DNA of 64,000 nucleotides from the NCBI GenBank assembly GCA_963819075.1, contig CAWFUP010000001.1, positions 1,178,001 to 1,242,000 of the forward strand, read 5' to 3'. A program made the position numbers and the translations under genes. This stretch comes from CAVQBJ01 sp963819075. Its GTDB lineage: Bacteria; Actinomycetota; Thermoleophilia; Solirubrobacterales; Solirubrobacteraceae. Under the pieces are notes generated by a model. That model ran no database searches and was not told where the DNA came from. It was given only the letters and a program-made list of their open reading frames with translations. Shown here in pieces: positions 9,226 through 17,338 of the stretch (its first letter is position 1; every line of letters starts with the position of its first letter).

Positions 9226-10455
9226 ATGCTTCGCGCCCGTCGCCTGATCGCGCTCCTCTCGCTCGCCGCGGCCCTCGCCGCCCCGGCAAGTTGCGCCGCC
9301 CTGGTCGTCGGCATCGGCGATCAGACCCCCGACGTGTTCAGCGACCCGCGCTTCCTCGCGCTCGGGATCAAGGACGCGCGTCTGAGTATCCCGTGGGATT
9401 TCTTCGAGAACCGCACGCAGGCGCGGGCGCTCGACCGCTGGCTGCGCGCCGCGAAGGCCGACGGCATCTCACCGCTCATCAGCTTCGACCACCACTACCC
9501 GAGTGAGCGCGGGCACTCCCTTCCGAGCCCGGGCGCGCTCGCCCGCGCGTTTCGGATCTTCCGAGCTCGCTACCCGTGGGTGAGCGACTTCGCCACGTGG
9601 AACGAGGCCAATCACTGCGGCGAGCCGACTTGTCACCGACCCGATCTCGTGGCCAGCTACTACCGCGCGCTGCGCCACGTCTGTCCCTCGTGCACCGTGC
9701 TCGGCGCCGAATTGCTCGACGAGCCCGGCATGGTCGCGTGGGTGCAGGCGTTCGACCGCGCGCTCGGCGGCCAGCCGGCCATCTGGGGATTGCACAACTA
9801 CCTCGGCGCCAACCGCCTGCAGGTCGCCTCGACGCTGGCACTCCTGCGCGCCACCCGCAGCCAGATCTGGTTCACCGAGACGGGCGGCGTCGTCGCGCGC
9901 CACAACCACAGCCCGACGAGCTTCCCGGAGGGCCCGATCCACGCGTCCACCGTTACCGGATTCATCTTCAACCGCCTCGCGCGGCTCAGCCCGCGGATCA
10001 CCCGTGTCTACCTCTACCAGTGGAACGCCGGCCCCGGAGCGACCCAGAGCTGGGACTCGGGCCTGGTCGGGCCCGAGCCGGCGTTCAAGCCGCGGCCGGC
10101 GTTCGCGACGTTCGTCCGCATCATCGCCGCGTTGCCCCGCTCGCCGCTCACGCCGCTCGCCGCCGCCGCACTGCTCCAGCCGCGCCGATCGCTCATCGTG
10201 GGCGCGCTCGTGGCCAGCGGCGCGGCGACGGCGAGGCTGCTCGCCGGCACGGTCGCATTGCACGATGCCGGCAACAGGCGGGTGCTGCAGACCGAGACGG
10301 TGGCGTCCGGGCAGCGGTTCGCGTTTGCCGTCGCTCCGGGCCGCTATATGCTCACCGGCACGCGGTCGGGCGCGGGGGCGCTCTGCACCGCGGCGGGCGT
10401 CAGCGTCCGCTCCGGACGTGGAGCGATCGCGAACGTCTCCTGCGCGGCCGGTTGA
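9226..10455 (+). CDS. Secreted clan GH-A-like glycoside hydrolase
   Basis: 409 residues. A signal peptide (residues 1-25, 'LIALLSLAAALAAPASCAA') leads into a (beta/alpha)8-type hydrolase fold. The acid/base Glu is probably E127 in 'FATWNEANHCG' and the nucleophile E218 in 'IWFTETGG', which is the spacing and context of clan GH-A retaining glycosidases (GH5/GH39/GH53-like). The final ~90 residues form a small beta domain. It may trim or remodel the cell-surface glycan, given neighbours that make envelope polysaccharides. Exact CAZy family and substrate are not determined. Confidence 0.75.
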   Translation: MLRARRLIALLSLAAALAAPASCAALVVGIGDQTPDVFSDPRFLALGIKDARLSIPWDFFENRTQARALDRWLRAAKADGISPLISFDHHYPSERGHSLPSPGALARAFRIFRARYPWVSDFATWNEANHCGEPTCHRPDLVASYYRALRHVCPSCTVLGAELLDEPGMVAWVQAFDRALGGQPAIWGLHNYLGANRLQVASTLALLRATRSQIWFTETGGVVARHNHSPTSFPEGPIHASTVTGFIFNRLARLSPRITRVYLYQWNAGPGATQSWDSGLVGPEPAFKPRPAFATFVRIIAALPRSPLTPLAAAALLQPRRSLIVGALVASGAATARLLAGTVALHDAGNRRVLQTETVASGQRFAFAVAPGRYMLTGTRSGAGALCTAAGVSVRSGRGAIANVSCAAG

Positions 10456-10456
10456 A

Positions 10457-11854
10457 TCAGCTGCGGCGCCCGCCGAGCAGCGAGGACGCCGCCGGCAGGC
10501 GAACGAGGACGGCATACGCACAGAGGAAAAGGACTGCGGCGCGCAGCCGGCGATCGTCGACCAGTGCGGCGAACGGGAGCGCCCAGACGACGTACCACGG
10601 CAGCAACCACGCCGTGGAGACGATGAGCGCGACGGTCGCCCAGCCCGCGGCCGCGCGCCAGTCCCCCCCGCGGGCCGTGCGCCAGATGCCAACGGCGAAC
10701 ACGACGAGGAAGCCGAGCACGAACAGGTCTCGCCACCAGCCGGGCAGGTCGGTGACGGTGGGCAGGCCGAGCAGGCGAGCGAGCTCGTTCGGAACGGCGT
10801 GCGTGGCGACCATCTGCTGCTCGCCCTGGATCGAGTTGACGAAGGCGAACGCGTGCGCGCCGAAGCCGATCGCGGCGGCGAGCACGATCAGCGCGAGACC
10901 GATCACCGCGAGCGCGAGCGCGCGCTCGCGCTCGCGCCGGTGTTCGGGCGCGAGCAGGAGGAAGGGCAGCACGAGGCCGGCGGACAGCTTGATGCCGATC
11001 GCGACGACGAGCGCCGCGACCGCGCGCCCGTAGTGGGCGACGGCCGCGAACAGCAGGACCGCGGCGAGCAGCGCCGCGAGCAGCGTGTCGTTGTGGAAGC
11101 CGCCGACCGCGTCCACGAGCAGCACGGGGTTCAGTCCGACGAAGGCCGCCGCTCGGGCCGGCGAGCGCCCGATGATCGCCGCCGTCCGCGTCACGATCGC
11201 GACCATCGCGAGGCTCGTCGCTACCGCGATCGCCTTCAGCGCCCAGATGCCGCCGCTGACCCCGAGCGGCGTGAGCGCGTAGCTGGCGAGCGTGTACAGC
11301 GGGCCGTACGGCGAGTCGACGGTGCGCCAGCCGAGGAAGCGGTACACGGGGTCCAGCGGTACGGCCGCCGACGCGTGGTTGTAGGGGTCCAGCCCGTGCA
11401 GCGAGCCGAGGCGCGCGAAGGTCAGATAGCCGAAGATGTCCTGGGAGAGCAGCGGCGGGGAGAGCAGGAGCAGCAGGTTGGCGGCAACGATCGTGGCGGC
11501 CACCGCGCGCAGCGGCGCGCCGTCGCCGGCGGCGAGCACGAGCACGTAGCCGACGCACACGAGCACGAGAACGTCCTGAAAGCGGTTGTTGCTGAGGCGG
11601 CCGAGCGCGAGGCCGTGCAGCGGACCCGCGAGCCAGCCGGGGAAGCCGCCGCGCACGGTCGCCGGCACGTAGCCGGTCGGGGCGTCGGCGGCGAAGGCGA
11701 CGAGCAGCGCGACGCCGGCGAGGATCGCCGCGAGCCCGATCCAGGCGAGCACGCGGCGGGTGTGTGGGGGCAGGCCAGCGGTCGGCGCCATCCGCGGCGC
11801 AGCCCCCGGCGCAAGCGGAGCAGGCGGGCGGGGTAACGGGGTCGTGACCTGCAT
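10457..11854 (-). CDS. GT-C fold polyprenol-phosphate mannose mannosyltransferase-like protein
   Basis: 465 residues with about twelve hydrophobic helices. It resembles the GT87/MptA-MptB group of integral membrane mannosyltransferases that use polyprenyl-phosphomannose outside the membrane to extend mannan, lipomannan or related chains. A loop after the second helix pair contains 'SQDIFGYLTFARLGSLHG' with an acidic residue typical of GT-C catalytic loops, and 'DSPYGPLYTLASYALTP' is a recurrent motif in this group. The start at 11854 gives a short cytoplasmic tail before the first helix; the open frame further upstream is not membrane-like. It is convergent with the glycosidase (1 bp between stops). 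The specific linkage made is unknown. Confidence 0.75.
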   Translation of the reverse strand: MQVTTPLPRPPAPLAPGAAPRMAPTAGLPPHTRRVLAWIGLAAILAGVALLVAFAADAPTGYVPATVRGGFPGWLAGPLHGLALGRLSNNRFQDVLVLVCVGYVLVLAAGDGAPLRAVAATIVAANLLLLLSPPLLSQDIFGYLTFARLGSLHGLDPYNHASAAVPLDPVYRFLGWRTVDSPYGPLYTLASYALTPLGVSGGIWALKAIAVATSLAMVAIVTRTAAIIGRSPARAAAFVGLNPVLLVDAVGGFHNDTLLAALLAAVLLFAAVAHYGRAVAALVVAIGIKLSAGLVLPFLLLAPEHRRERERALALAVIGLALIVLAAAIGFGAHAFAFVNSIQGEQQMVATHAVPNELARLLGLPTVTDLPGWWRDLFVLGFLVVFAVGIWRTARGGDWRAAAGWATVALIVSTAWLLPWYVVWALPFAALVDDRRLRAAVLFLCAYAVLVRLPAASSLLGGRRS

Positions 11855-11864
11855 GCGGCTATTG

Positions 11865-11894
11865 TGACCGTGTCGGACGCAACCGACACAGTCA
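11865..11894. promoter_or_regulatory. Palindromic candidate operator between divergent glycosyltransferase genes
   Basis: GTGTCGG (11870-11876) and CCGACAC (11883-11889) are perfect inverted arms, extended by TGAC and GTCA on the outside after one mismatch. The site is 10 bp upstream of the reverse-strand mannosyltransferase start, in the divergent gap, which suits a dimeric repressor. No cognate regulator is encoded next to it. Confidence 0.45.
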
Positions 11895-11971
11895 GGTGGC
11901 CTGCAGGCTCTGGCCCCGCCCATGGGGTAGGCGGCGCGCAACCGTACGGTCGGGCCGCTAGCCTGTTGACC

Positions 11972-14080
11972 GTGTTGCGCCGCCGGGGGGCCCCAACCTC
12001 GAGCGCCATCCGCCGCGGCCGGCCGCGCTCGTCGGCGGGGCACGATCGAATCATGCGCCTACGACGCAAACGTCCATCCTCGCCCGTCCCGCCATCGGGC
12101 TGCCGCCGTGTGCTCATCCTGTCCGCCGACGTCGGCGAGGGACACGCGGCCGCCGCGCGGGCGCTCAGCGAGCAGATCGAGGCCATGACCGACGACGTCG
12201 AGGTGACCGTGATCGACGGACTTGCGGCCATGGGGCGGCTTCTGCGCCCGGTGGTGGAGGACGGATATCGCTGGCAGCTGCGCTTCATGCCCTGGACGTA
12301 CACCGTCATCTATTGGCTGCTCGAGCACGTCGCGCCGGTTCGCTGGTACGCCCGCACGTCGCTGTGCACCTTCGGCGCTCGCCCGCTCGCCCGGGCGATC
12401 GCGCAGCACGACCCCGACGTCGTCGTCTCGACCTATCCGGCGGTCACCGTCGTGCTCGCGCGCCTTCGCCGGCGCGGCGTCCTGCACTGCCGGACCGTGG
12501 CCACGATCACCGATCTCACCGGACTGTTCTTCTGGGCCCAGCCCGGGATCGATCTGCACCTGGCGATGTACGAGGACTCGATCGACTCGGTCCGGCGCAT
12601 CGCCGGCCACGACAGCGTCGAGCTCGTGCGCCCGCTCATCTCGGCCGAGTTCCTGCGCCCGCGCTGTCCGCGCGAGACGCGCCGCGCCCTCGGGCTGCCC
12701 GATCACGGCCGCATGGTCGTCGTCTCCGGCGGCGGATGGGGCGTCGGAGACCTCGAGGGCGCCGTCGCCGAGCTGTGCGGCATCGATGAGGTGACGAGCA
12801 TCGTCTGCCTCGCCGGGCGCAACGAGCCGCTGCGTGAGCGTCTCGCCGGTGCGTTCGGGGACGAGGAGCGGGTTCATGTCTACGGCTTCACGGACCGCAT
12901 GCCCGAGCTGCTCGCGGCGACGGACGCGCTCGTGCACTCCACGGGCGGCGTCACCTGCCTCGAGGCGATGGCGACCGGCACGCCGGTCGTCTCCTACGGC
13001 CTGCCCGTCGGGCACGCGCGCATCAACACGCGGGCCATGGCCGACCTCGACCTCGTCCGCCTGGCCCGCGACACGCGTGAGCTGCGCGAACACGTCGAGG
13101 CGAGCTTCGCCGCCGCCACGGTCGCGCCGGCGACCGTGGCCGGCGCCGCGGCCGCCGTCGCGGCCACGCTGCCCTCGCCCTCCTCGGCGGCCACGGCGAC
13201 GCTGCCGACGGCGGTCGACGCCGTGCTGCGCGCGCCGCGCCGCGTGCGTCCGATTCCGAGCTGGCGCCCGCGCGCGGTGCAGATCGTCATGCAGCTCGCG
13301 CTCGTGCTCACCGCCGGCGCCTGGGCGATGTCGACCGATGAGGTGCTCGCGTTCGCGAAGACCGTGTTCCAGATCCATCCCTCGCTGACGCACGTCGCCA
13401 CCCGGCAGCATCGCGTGGCCCTCATCATCCGGACGCCCGACGGCGACGTGACCCGCGTCGCCGGCGCGCTGGCGGCCGACGGCGTGCACCCGACGTTCGC
13501 CGAGCCCGACCCGCAGCCGCCGGCCTCGGTGCTGACCGGCCTGCGCATCTACGGCGACGAGGGCCTGCCCGAGGCTCGCCACGGCGGGCTGCTGCACTGG
13601 GTGCTCACGCCGCATCTGCTTCACGAGCAGGCGCACGCCTACGGCCTGCACCGCCACTTCTACTTCCTGCAGTCAGGCACCCCGACGCTCGGCGCGTGGA
13701 TGCTGGCGCGCACGACCGGCGCCACGCCCGTCACCGGCGCGTGGCAGCTCGATGCCCGCCACCCGGCGCATCAGGGCCAGATCCGCGCCGGCGACGTCGT
13801 CGTGCTGACGGTCGACGGGTCGACGTCGTCGCTGCTCGGCGCCGAGCGACTCGTCTCGACGCTGCGCGTCGAGGGGCTCGGCGTCGAGTCGCTCGCATCG
13901 CTCACCGGCGCCGCCATCTCCGGGACCATCAGGGCAAGCAGCAGCGGCGAGCGCGCGAGCGTCGCGGCACCGATCGCCAGCAGCACGAGCGACGCCACGA
14001 GCGGCACGCCGCCCCACGGCGTCGCGGCGAAGCTCTCGCCGAGCAGCAGCGGTGCGAGCAGCACCGGCACGAGCGTCTGA
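11972..14080 (+). CDS. MGDG-synthase-like glycosyltransferase fused to a NodB-like domain
   Basis: 702 residues. The N-terminal half (to about residue 410) is a GT28/MGDG-synthase-like GT-B enzyme: 'ILSADVGEGHAAAARAL' is the acceptor-side motif, 'VVSGGGWGVGDL' starts the nucleotide-sugar domain and 'VHSTGGVTCLEAMATGTPV' is the donor-binding segment. A hydrophobic helix ('IVMQLALVLTAGAWAM') follows, then a region resembling the C-terminal part of polysaccharide deacetylases ('GQIRAGDVVVLTVDGS', 'LVSTLRVEGLGVESL') but lacking a TFDDGP motif, so probably inactive. GTG 11972 is preceded by TAGCCT (11959-11964, 7-nt gap); ATG 12053 is an alternative start. The last ~100 codons overlap the reverse-strand permease gene by 310 bp. 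Confidence 0.8.
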   Translation: MLRRRGAPTSSAIRRGRPRSSAGHDRIMRLRRKRPSSPVPPSGCRRVLILSADVGEGHAAAARALSEQIEAMTDDVEVTVIDGLAAMGRLLRPVVEDGYRWQLRFMPWTYTVIYWLLEHVAPVRWYARTSLCTFGARPLARAIAQHDPDVVVSTYPAVTVVLARLRRRGVLHCRTVATITDLTGLFFWAQPGIDLHLAMYEDSIDSVRRIAGHDSVELVRPLISAEFLRPRCPRETRRALGLPDHGRMVVVSGGGWGVGDLEGAVAELCGIDEVTSIVCLAGRNEPLRERLAGAFGDEERVHVYGFTDRMPELLAATDALVHSTGGVTCLEAMATGTPVVSYGLPVGHARINTRAMADLDLVRLARDTRELREHVEASFAAATVAPATVAGAAAAVAATLPSPSSAATATLPTAVDAVLRAPRRVRPIPSWRPRAVQIVMQLALVLTAGAWAMSTDEVLAFAKTVFQIHPSLTHVATRQHRVALIIRTPDGDVTRVAGALAADGVHPTFAEPDPQPPASVLTGLRIYGDEGLPEARHGGLLHWVLTPHLLHEQAHAYGLHRHFYFLQSGTPTLGAWMLARTTGATPVTGAWQLDARHPAHQGQIRAGDVVVLTVDGSTSSLLGAERLVSTLRVEGLGVESLASLTGAAISGTIRASSSGERASVAAPIASSTSDATSGTPPHGVAAKLSPSSSGASSTGTSV

Positions 14081-14775
14081 GTCACGAACACGACCGGCGC
14101 GACCTGGATCGCCGGTCGCAGCTGCAGCGCGCTCATCTCGCTGAGCGCGCCGATCGCCGACGCGCCGGCGGTCGACAGGCCCCAGGCGATCGCCACGGCG
14201 AGGTGGCCGTTCGCGAGATCGTCGGAGGCGAGCTTCGTGGCCAGGCCGCTCCAGGCGAAGCCGAGGCCGGCCCCGATGATCGTCACGATGGCCACCGGCC
14301 GCCACAGCCAGCTGAGCAGGTAGGGCAGCATCGTCACCAGGCCGAGTCCGACGAGGACGAGCGTCAGCGTCAGGGTGTTCGTGTGCGTCGTGGTGCGCTG
14401 CGGCGCGGTCAGGGCCGTCCCGAGGACGCCGAGCAGGATCGCCGCGACCGCGAGATGCTCGCGGCGGCCGGGACGCTCGTTGAGCATCCGTTCGCCGATG
14501 ACCATGAGCACGAGCAGCCCGCAGGCGAGCGCGGGCTGCACGACGACGAGCGGCGCGAGCAGGAGCGCGACGACCTGCAGGGGGAAGCCGAGCACCGACA
14601 GCGCCGTCCCGGCAAGCCAGCGTGTTCGGCCGGCCAGCTGGCCGATGAGGCTGACCCGCAGGTGGTGATCGGCGTCGACCTCGCGCGCGTCGAGCGCCTG
14701 CAGGGCAACCCCTAGGCTGTAGAACGTCGACGCGGCGGCCGCCGCGAGGATTCCCAGCAACAGATTCAGGTTCAT
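13771..14775 (-). CDS. EamA/DMT-type multispanning membrane protein
   Basis: 334 residues with ten hydrophobic helices in two similar halves, the layout of drug/metabolite transporter (EamA-like) proteins: 'LLLGILAAAAASTFYSLGV' first, 'LACGLLVLMVIGERMLNERP' closing the first half and 'VTQTLVPVLLAPLLLGESF' in the second. The fold ends near residue 285. The final ~45 residues are a Ser/Thr/Asp-rich tail that lies antisense to the preceding glycosyltransferase gene, so the stop seems to have moved downstream. Substrate unknown. Its ATG shares bases with the ATG of the divergent deacetylase gene (CATG at 14773-14776). Confidence 0.78.
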   Translation of the reverse strand: MNLNLLLGILAAAAASTFYSLGVALQALDAREVDADHHLRVSLIGQLAGRTRWLAGTALSVLGFPLQVVALLLAPLVVVQPALACGLLVLMVIGERMLNERPGRREHLAVAAILLGVLGTALTAPQRTTTHTNTLTLTLVLVGLGLVTMLPYLLSWLWRPVAIVTIIGAGLGFAWSGLATKLASDDLANGHLAVAIAWGLSTAGASAIGALSEMSALQLRPAIQVAPVVFVTQTLVPVLLAPLLLGESFAATPWGGVPLVASLVLLAIGAATLARSPLLLALMVPEMAAPVSDASDSTPSPSTRSVETSRSAPSSDDVDPSTVSTTTSPARIWP

Positions 14776-15532
14776 GACGGATGCCGATCATCGCAGCCGA
14801 CGGGGCGCTCTCGCTCTGCCGCTCGGCGGACTCGCCCTGGCCGGCGCCGTGCACGCGCTGCCGGCGGTCGCCAGCGCCTGGGCCGTCCACGGGCTGCCGG
14901 CCGCCGGCGAGCGGGCGCCGCTGCGCCGGCCGCTCGGGCTGGAGCGCACGACCGCAAGCGGTCTCGGCGTCGCGCTCACCTTCGACGACGGCCCTCACCC
15001 GCAGGGCACCCCGGCGGTGCTCGACGTGCTCGCCCGCCACGGCGCGCGAGCGACGTTCTTCCTCGTCGGGGAGCAGGTCCGCCGCGATCCCGCGCTGGCC
15101 GCCGAGATCGTCGCCGCCGGGCACGACATCGCCCTGCACTGCGATCGTCATCGCAACCTCCTGCGGCTCACGCCGCCCCAGGTGCGAGACGACATCTCGC
15201 GAGCGCTGGTGACGATCGAGGAGACGACCGGCCACGTGGTCTCGCTATACCGGCCGCCCTACGGCGTGCTCAACGCGGCCGCGCTCGCCTACGCGCAACG
15301 ACGCGGATGGCGCACGCTGCTGTGGAGCCAGTGGGGTCGCGACTGGGAGGCCAGGGCCACCCCCGAATCGATCGCGCGGCTCGTCACGCGCGGCGTCGGC
15401 GAGGGGTCGGTGCTGCTTCTGCACGACGCCGACGACTACTCGAGCCCGGGCTCGTGGCGGCGCACGGTCGCGGCGCTCCCGGCCGTGCTTGGCACGCTCG
15501 CCGAGCGCGGCCTGCCGATCGTCGCACCCTGA
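14774..15532 (+). CDS. Polysaccharide deacetylase (NodB domain)
   Basis: 252 residues with an N-terminal signal/anchor helix (about 11-35) and an intact NodB domain. The catalytic motif 'LTFDDGPH' gives D71-D72, the zinc ligands are H122 and H126 ('HCDRH'), 'RPPYG' is at 160-164 and the C-terminal 'LLHDADDYS' supplies H217-D218. Such enzymes remove N- or O-acetyl groups from peptidoglycan, poly-GlcNAc or similar polymers outside the membrane. It stands next to a glycosyltransferase carrying a degenerate copy of the same fold. The start codon overlaps the divergent permease start; a later start inside the signal helix is possible but less likely. Confidence 0.9.
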   Translation: MTDADHRSRRGALALPLGGLALAGAVHALPAVASAWAVHGLPAAGERAPLRRPLGLERTTASGLGVALTFDDGPHPQGTPAVLDVLARHGARATFFLVGEQVRRDPALAAEIVAAGHDIALHCDRHRNLLRLTPPQVRDDISRALVTIEETTGHVVSLYRPPYGVLNAAALAYAQRRGWRTLLWSQWGRDWEARATPESIARLVTRGVGEGSVLLLHDADDYSSPGSWRRTVAALPAVLGTLAERGLPIVAP

Positions 15533-15597
15533 GCGCCGAGGCGCCGAGTGGCGGCGACCGGAGTCGAGGTGGCCAACAGCTAGTGTCCGATGGTCAG

Positions 15598-16464
15598 ATG
15601 TCGGTCACCGAGCAGCCCCAACGTCGCTGGCGCCCCTCGGGAGAGCCCGAGGCGCCGCGCGCCACCGCGCTGCGCGAGCGCCCGCGCGCGGCGCCCCGCG
15701 CCGCGAACGTCGTCTCCGACGCGCTCGCACGGCGATCGCCGTGGTGGATCGAGCTGCTGGCGATCGCCTGGCTCGTCGTCATCTACGACCGCGTCACGGC
15801 GCTGGCGCCGCTGCGGCTGCACGCGGCGATCGCCCACGGGCAGGGCATCCTCTCGCTCGAGCGCGCGCTGCACCTCAACCCCGAGCTGACGCTCAACCGC
15901 TGGCTCGTCGGCCACCACACGCTCGGGATCGTCGTGTCCTACTACTACGACAACGCGCACTTCATCGTCACGCTCGGCGTGCTCGCCTGGCTGTGGTGGC
16001 GCCGTCCCGATCTGTACCCGCCGCTGCGCAACTCCCTGGTGCTCATCAACGTGATCGGCTTCGCGGTCTTCTGGCGCTATCCCGTGGCGCCGCCGCGACT
16101 GCTGCCCGGCAACGGCTTCGTCGACATCGTCGCCCGCTCGCACACGTTCGGGTCCTGGCACACCGGCAGCCTCGCCGCCGACGCCGACCAGCTAGCGGCG
16201 ATGCCGTCGCTGCACCTCGCCTGGGCGGCCTGGTCGGGTCTGGCGATCTGGCGCATGTCGCGCCGCTGGTGGGGCCGGGCGCTCGCCGTCACGTACCCCG
16301 TCGTCACGTCCGCCGTCGTGATGACGACCGGTAACCATTACCTCATCGACGTGCTCGCCGGGATCGCCACGACCGTCGTGTCGGTCGTCGTCGTGGAGAT
16401 CGTCCTACCGCGCCTGCGAGCGAGCGTCGGCCGCGGGCGGCGCCGTGCCGCTGTGGCCGAGTGA
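15598..16464 (+). CDS. PAP2-family membrane phosphatase/transferase
   Basis: 288 residues with a basic Pro/Arg N-terminus and six membrane helices. It has the PAP2 phosphatase signatures 'AAMPSLHLAWAAW' (S-x-H) and 'TTGNHYLIDVLAG' (H-x3-D), and an arginine-rich first motif 'FWRYPVAPPRLLPG'. This layout matches the PAP2_3 group related to inositol-phosphorylceramide synthase and lipid phosphatases. In this neighbourhood it could dephosphorylate a polyprenyl or phosphatidic lipid. TAGTGT at 15581-15586 lies 11 nt before ATG 15598, suggesting a leaderless mRNA. Confidence 0.85.
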   Translation: MSVTEQPQRRWRPSGEPEAPRATALRERPRAAPRAANVVSDALARRSPWWIELLAIAWLVVIYDRVTALAPLRLHAAIAHGQGILSLERALHLNPELTLNRWLVGHHTLGIVVSYYYDNAHFIVTLGVLAWLWWRRPDLYPPLRNSLVLINVIGFAVFWRYPVAPPRLLPGNGFVDIVARSHTFGSWHTGSLAADADQLAAMPSLHLAWAAWSGLAIWRMSRRWWGRALAVTYPVVTSAVVMTTGNHYLIDVLAGIATTVVSVVVVEIVLPRLRASVGRGRRRAAVAE

Positions 16465-16522
16465 GCACCGGCACGGCAGACCGTATTTACCCGCGCGAGA
16501 CCCCGTAGCGAGTGTCACAAAG

Positions 16523-16551
16523 TTGTTACGAAGTCCGTAACCGAGTACACT
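16523..16551 (+). promoter_or_regulatory. Promoter of the ATP synthase operon
   Basis: TTGTTA (16523-16528) and TACACT (16546-16551) are separated by 17 bp, a close match to the primary-sigma consensus. Transcription would begin near 16558, leaving a leader of about 370 nt before the first clear gene. Confidence 0.65.
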
Positions 16552-16594
16552 CCCAGCCGCAACGAAGGATCCCCGGGAGGAGGGGGCACTGGAG

Positions 16595-16625
16595 AGTCCG
16601 CCGGCGAGAGCGCGCGCGGACTTTT
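16595..16625 (+). terminator. Terminator-like hairpin in the atp leader
   Basis: AGTCCGC (16595-16601) pairs with GCGGACT (16616-16622) and is followed by three more T residues. It sits about 40 nt inside the predicted atp transcript and after a CCCC/GGGG-capable segment, so it could work as an attenuator. It may equally terminate transcription coming from the upstream gene if initiation is further downstream. Confidence 0.4.
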
Positions 16626-16930
16626 GTCGTCTGTAGGGTGCCCATCACAACCATGCCAGAGTTCGATGCCACCGACGGTCTTCACGACGCGAGCGACCCC
16701 GACGCTCCGCGTCTGCCCGATCCCGCCCCCGAGGGCGGGATCGAGGCGAGCCGCCAGCACGAGCGAGCTCCGCACGCCCGGACGCGTCTGCGCCGGTCGC
16801 GGCATGGTGAGCGTCGCCGTCTGCGCAAAGCGTGCCCGCACGCGGTGCAGGGCACGACGCGACGACTGCACGGACGCTTTCGGGGCGGCTGGGAGCGGTG
16901 TGAGCGCCCGCGTCGCGGACCCGTGAGCTG
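16626..16930 (+). other. atp operon leader with a doubtful small ORF
   Basis: Gene-poor stretch between the leader hairpin and the first membrane gene. An ATG at 16653 opens 92 codons ending at 16931, beginning 'MPEFDATDGLHDASDPDAP'. The second half is an Arg-rich run with no membrane helices, so it does not look like AtpZ or AtpI. No ribosome-binding site precedes it. It could be a frameshifted remnant or untranslated leader; I cannot assign it. Confidence 0.3.
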
Positions 16931-17338
16931 ATGGCTGTCGTCCGCTACCTCGACATAGTGGTACTCGCGATCTCGCTGCCGGTCTTCCTCGTCGCCGGGC
17001 TGCCGATGAACGGCTGGGCCGTGGCCGCCGGCGCCTGGCTCGTCCAGCGCGGCGTGCAGATCTACACGACGCGCCGGGCCGCGGCCTCCGATGACCCCCG
17101 CACGACGGTCGGCGTGCTCGCCGGCTCGATGATCGGCCGCGGCTGGTTCGTGGCCATCGCCATCTTCCTCGTCGGCGTCAACGACAACTCCGCCGGCCTC
17201 GCGGCGGCCGTGCTGATCGTCGTGCTGTTCACGGTCTACTTCACCGTGGGCATGATCCTGCGGCCGTTCGATACCGCCGCCCGACCTGGCCGGGGCGGTC
17301 CGGGCACCCCGCTGCAGCCAAACGGGGGTGCGCGATGA
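16931..17338 (+). CDS. Small membrane protein in the atpI position
   Basis: 135 residues with about four hydrophobic helices ('IVVLAISLPVFLVAGLPM', 'GWAVAAGAWLV', 'WFVAIAIFLVGV' and 'AAAVLIVVLFTVYFTVGMI') and a Gly/Pro/Arg tail. It directly precedes atpB and overlaps it by 4 nt (ATGA), the place usually held by atpI, which helps assemble the c-ring or handle Mg2+. Similarity to AtpI itself is weak by eye, so the call rests on position, size and topology. Confidence 0.65.
   Translation: MAVVRYLDIVVLAISLPVFLVAGLPMNGWAVAAGAWLVQRGVQIYTTRRAAASDDPRTTVGVLAGSMIGRGWFVAIAIFLVGVNDNSAGLAAAVLIVVLFTVYFTVGMILRPFDTAARPGRGGPGTPLQPNGGAR

Noticed and set aside
16557..16626. Glycine or other known riboswitch in the atp leader
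   Set aside because: A ggagag block is present, but the other conserved glycine-aptamer segments are missing or in the wrong order.
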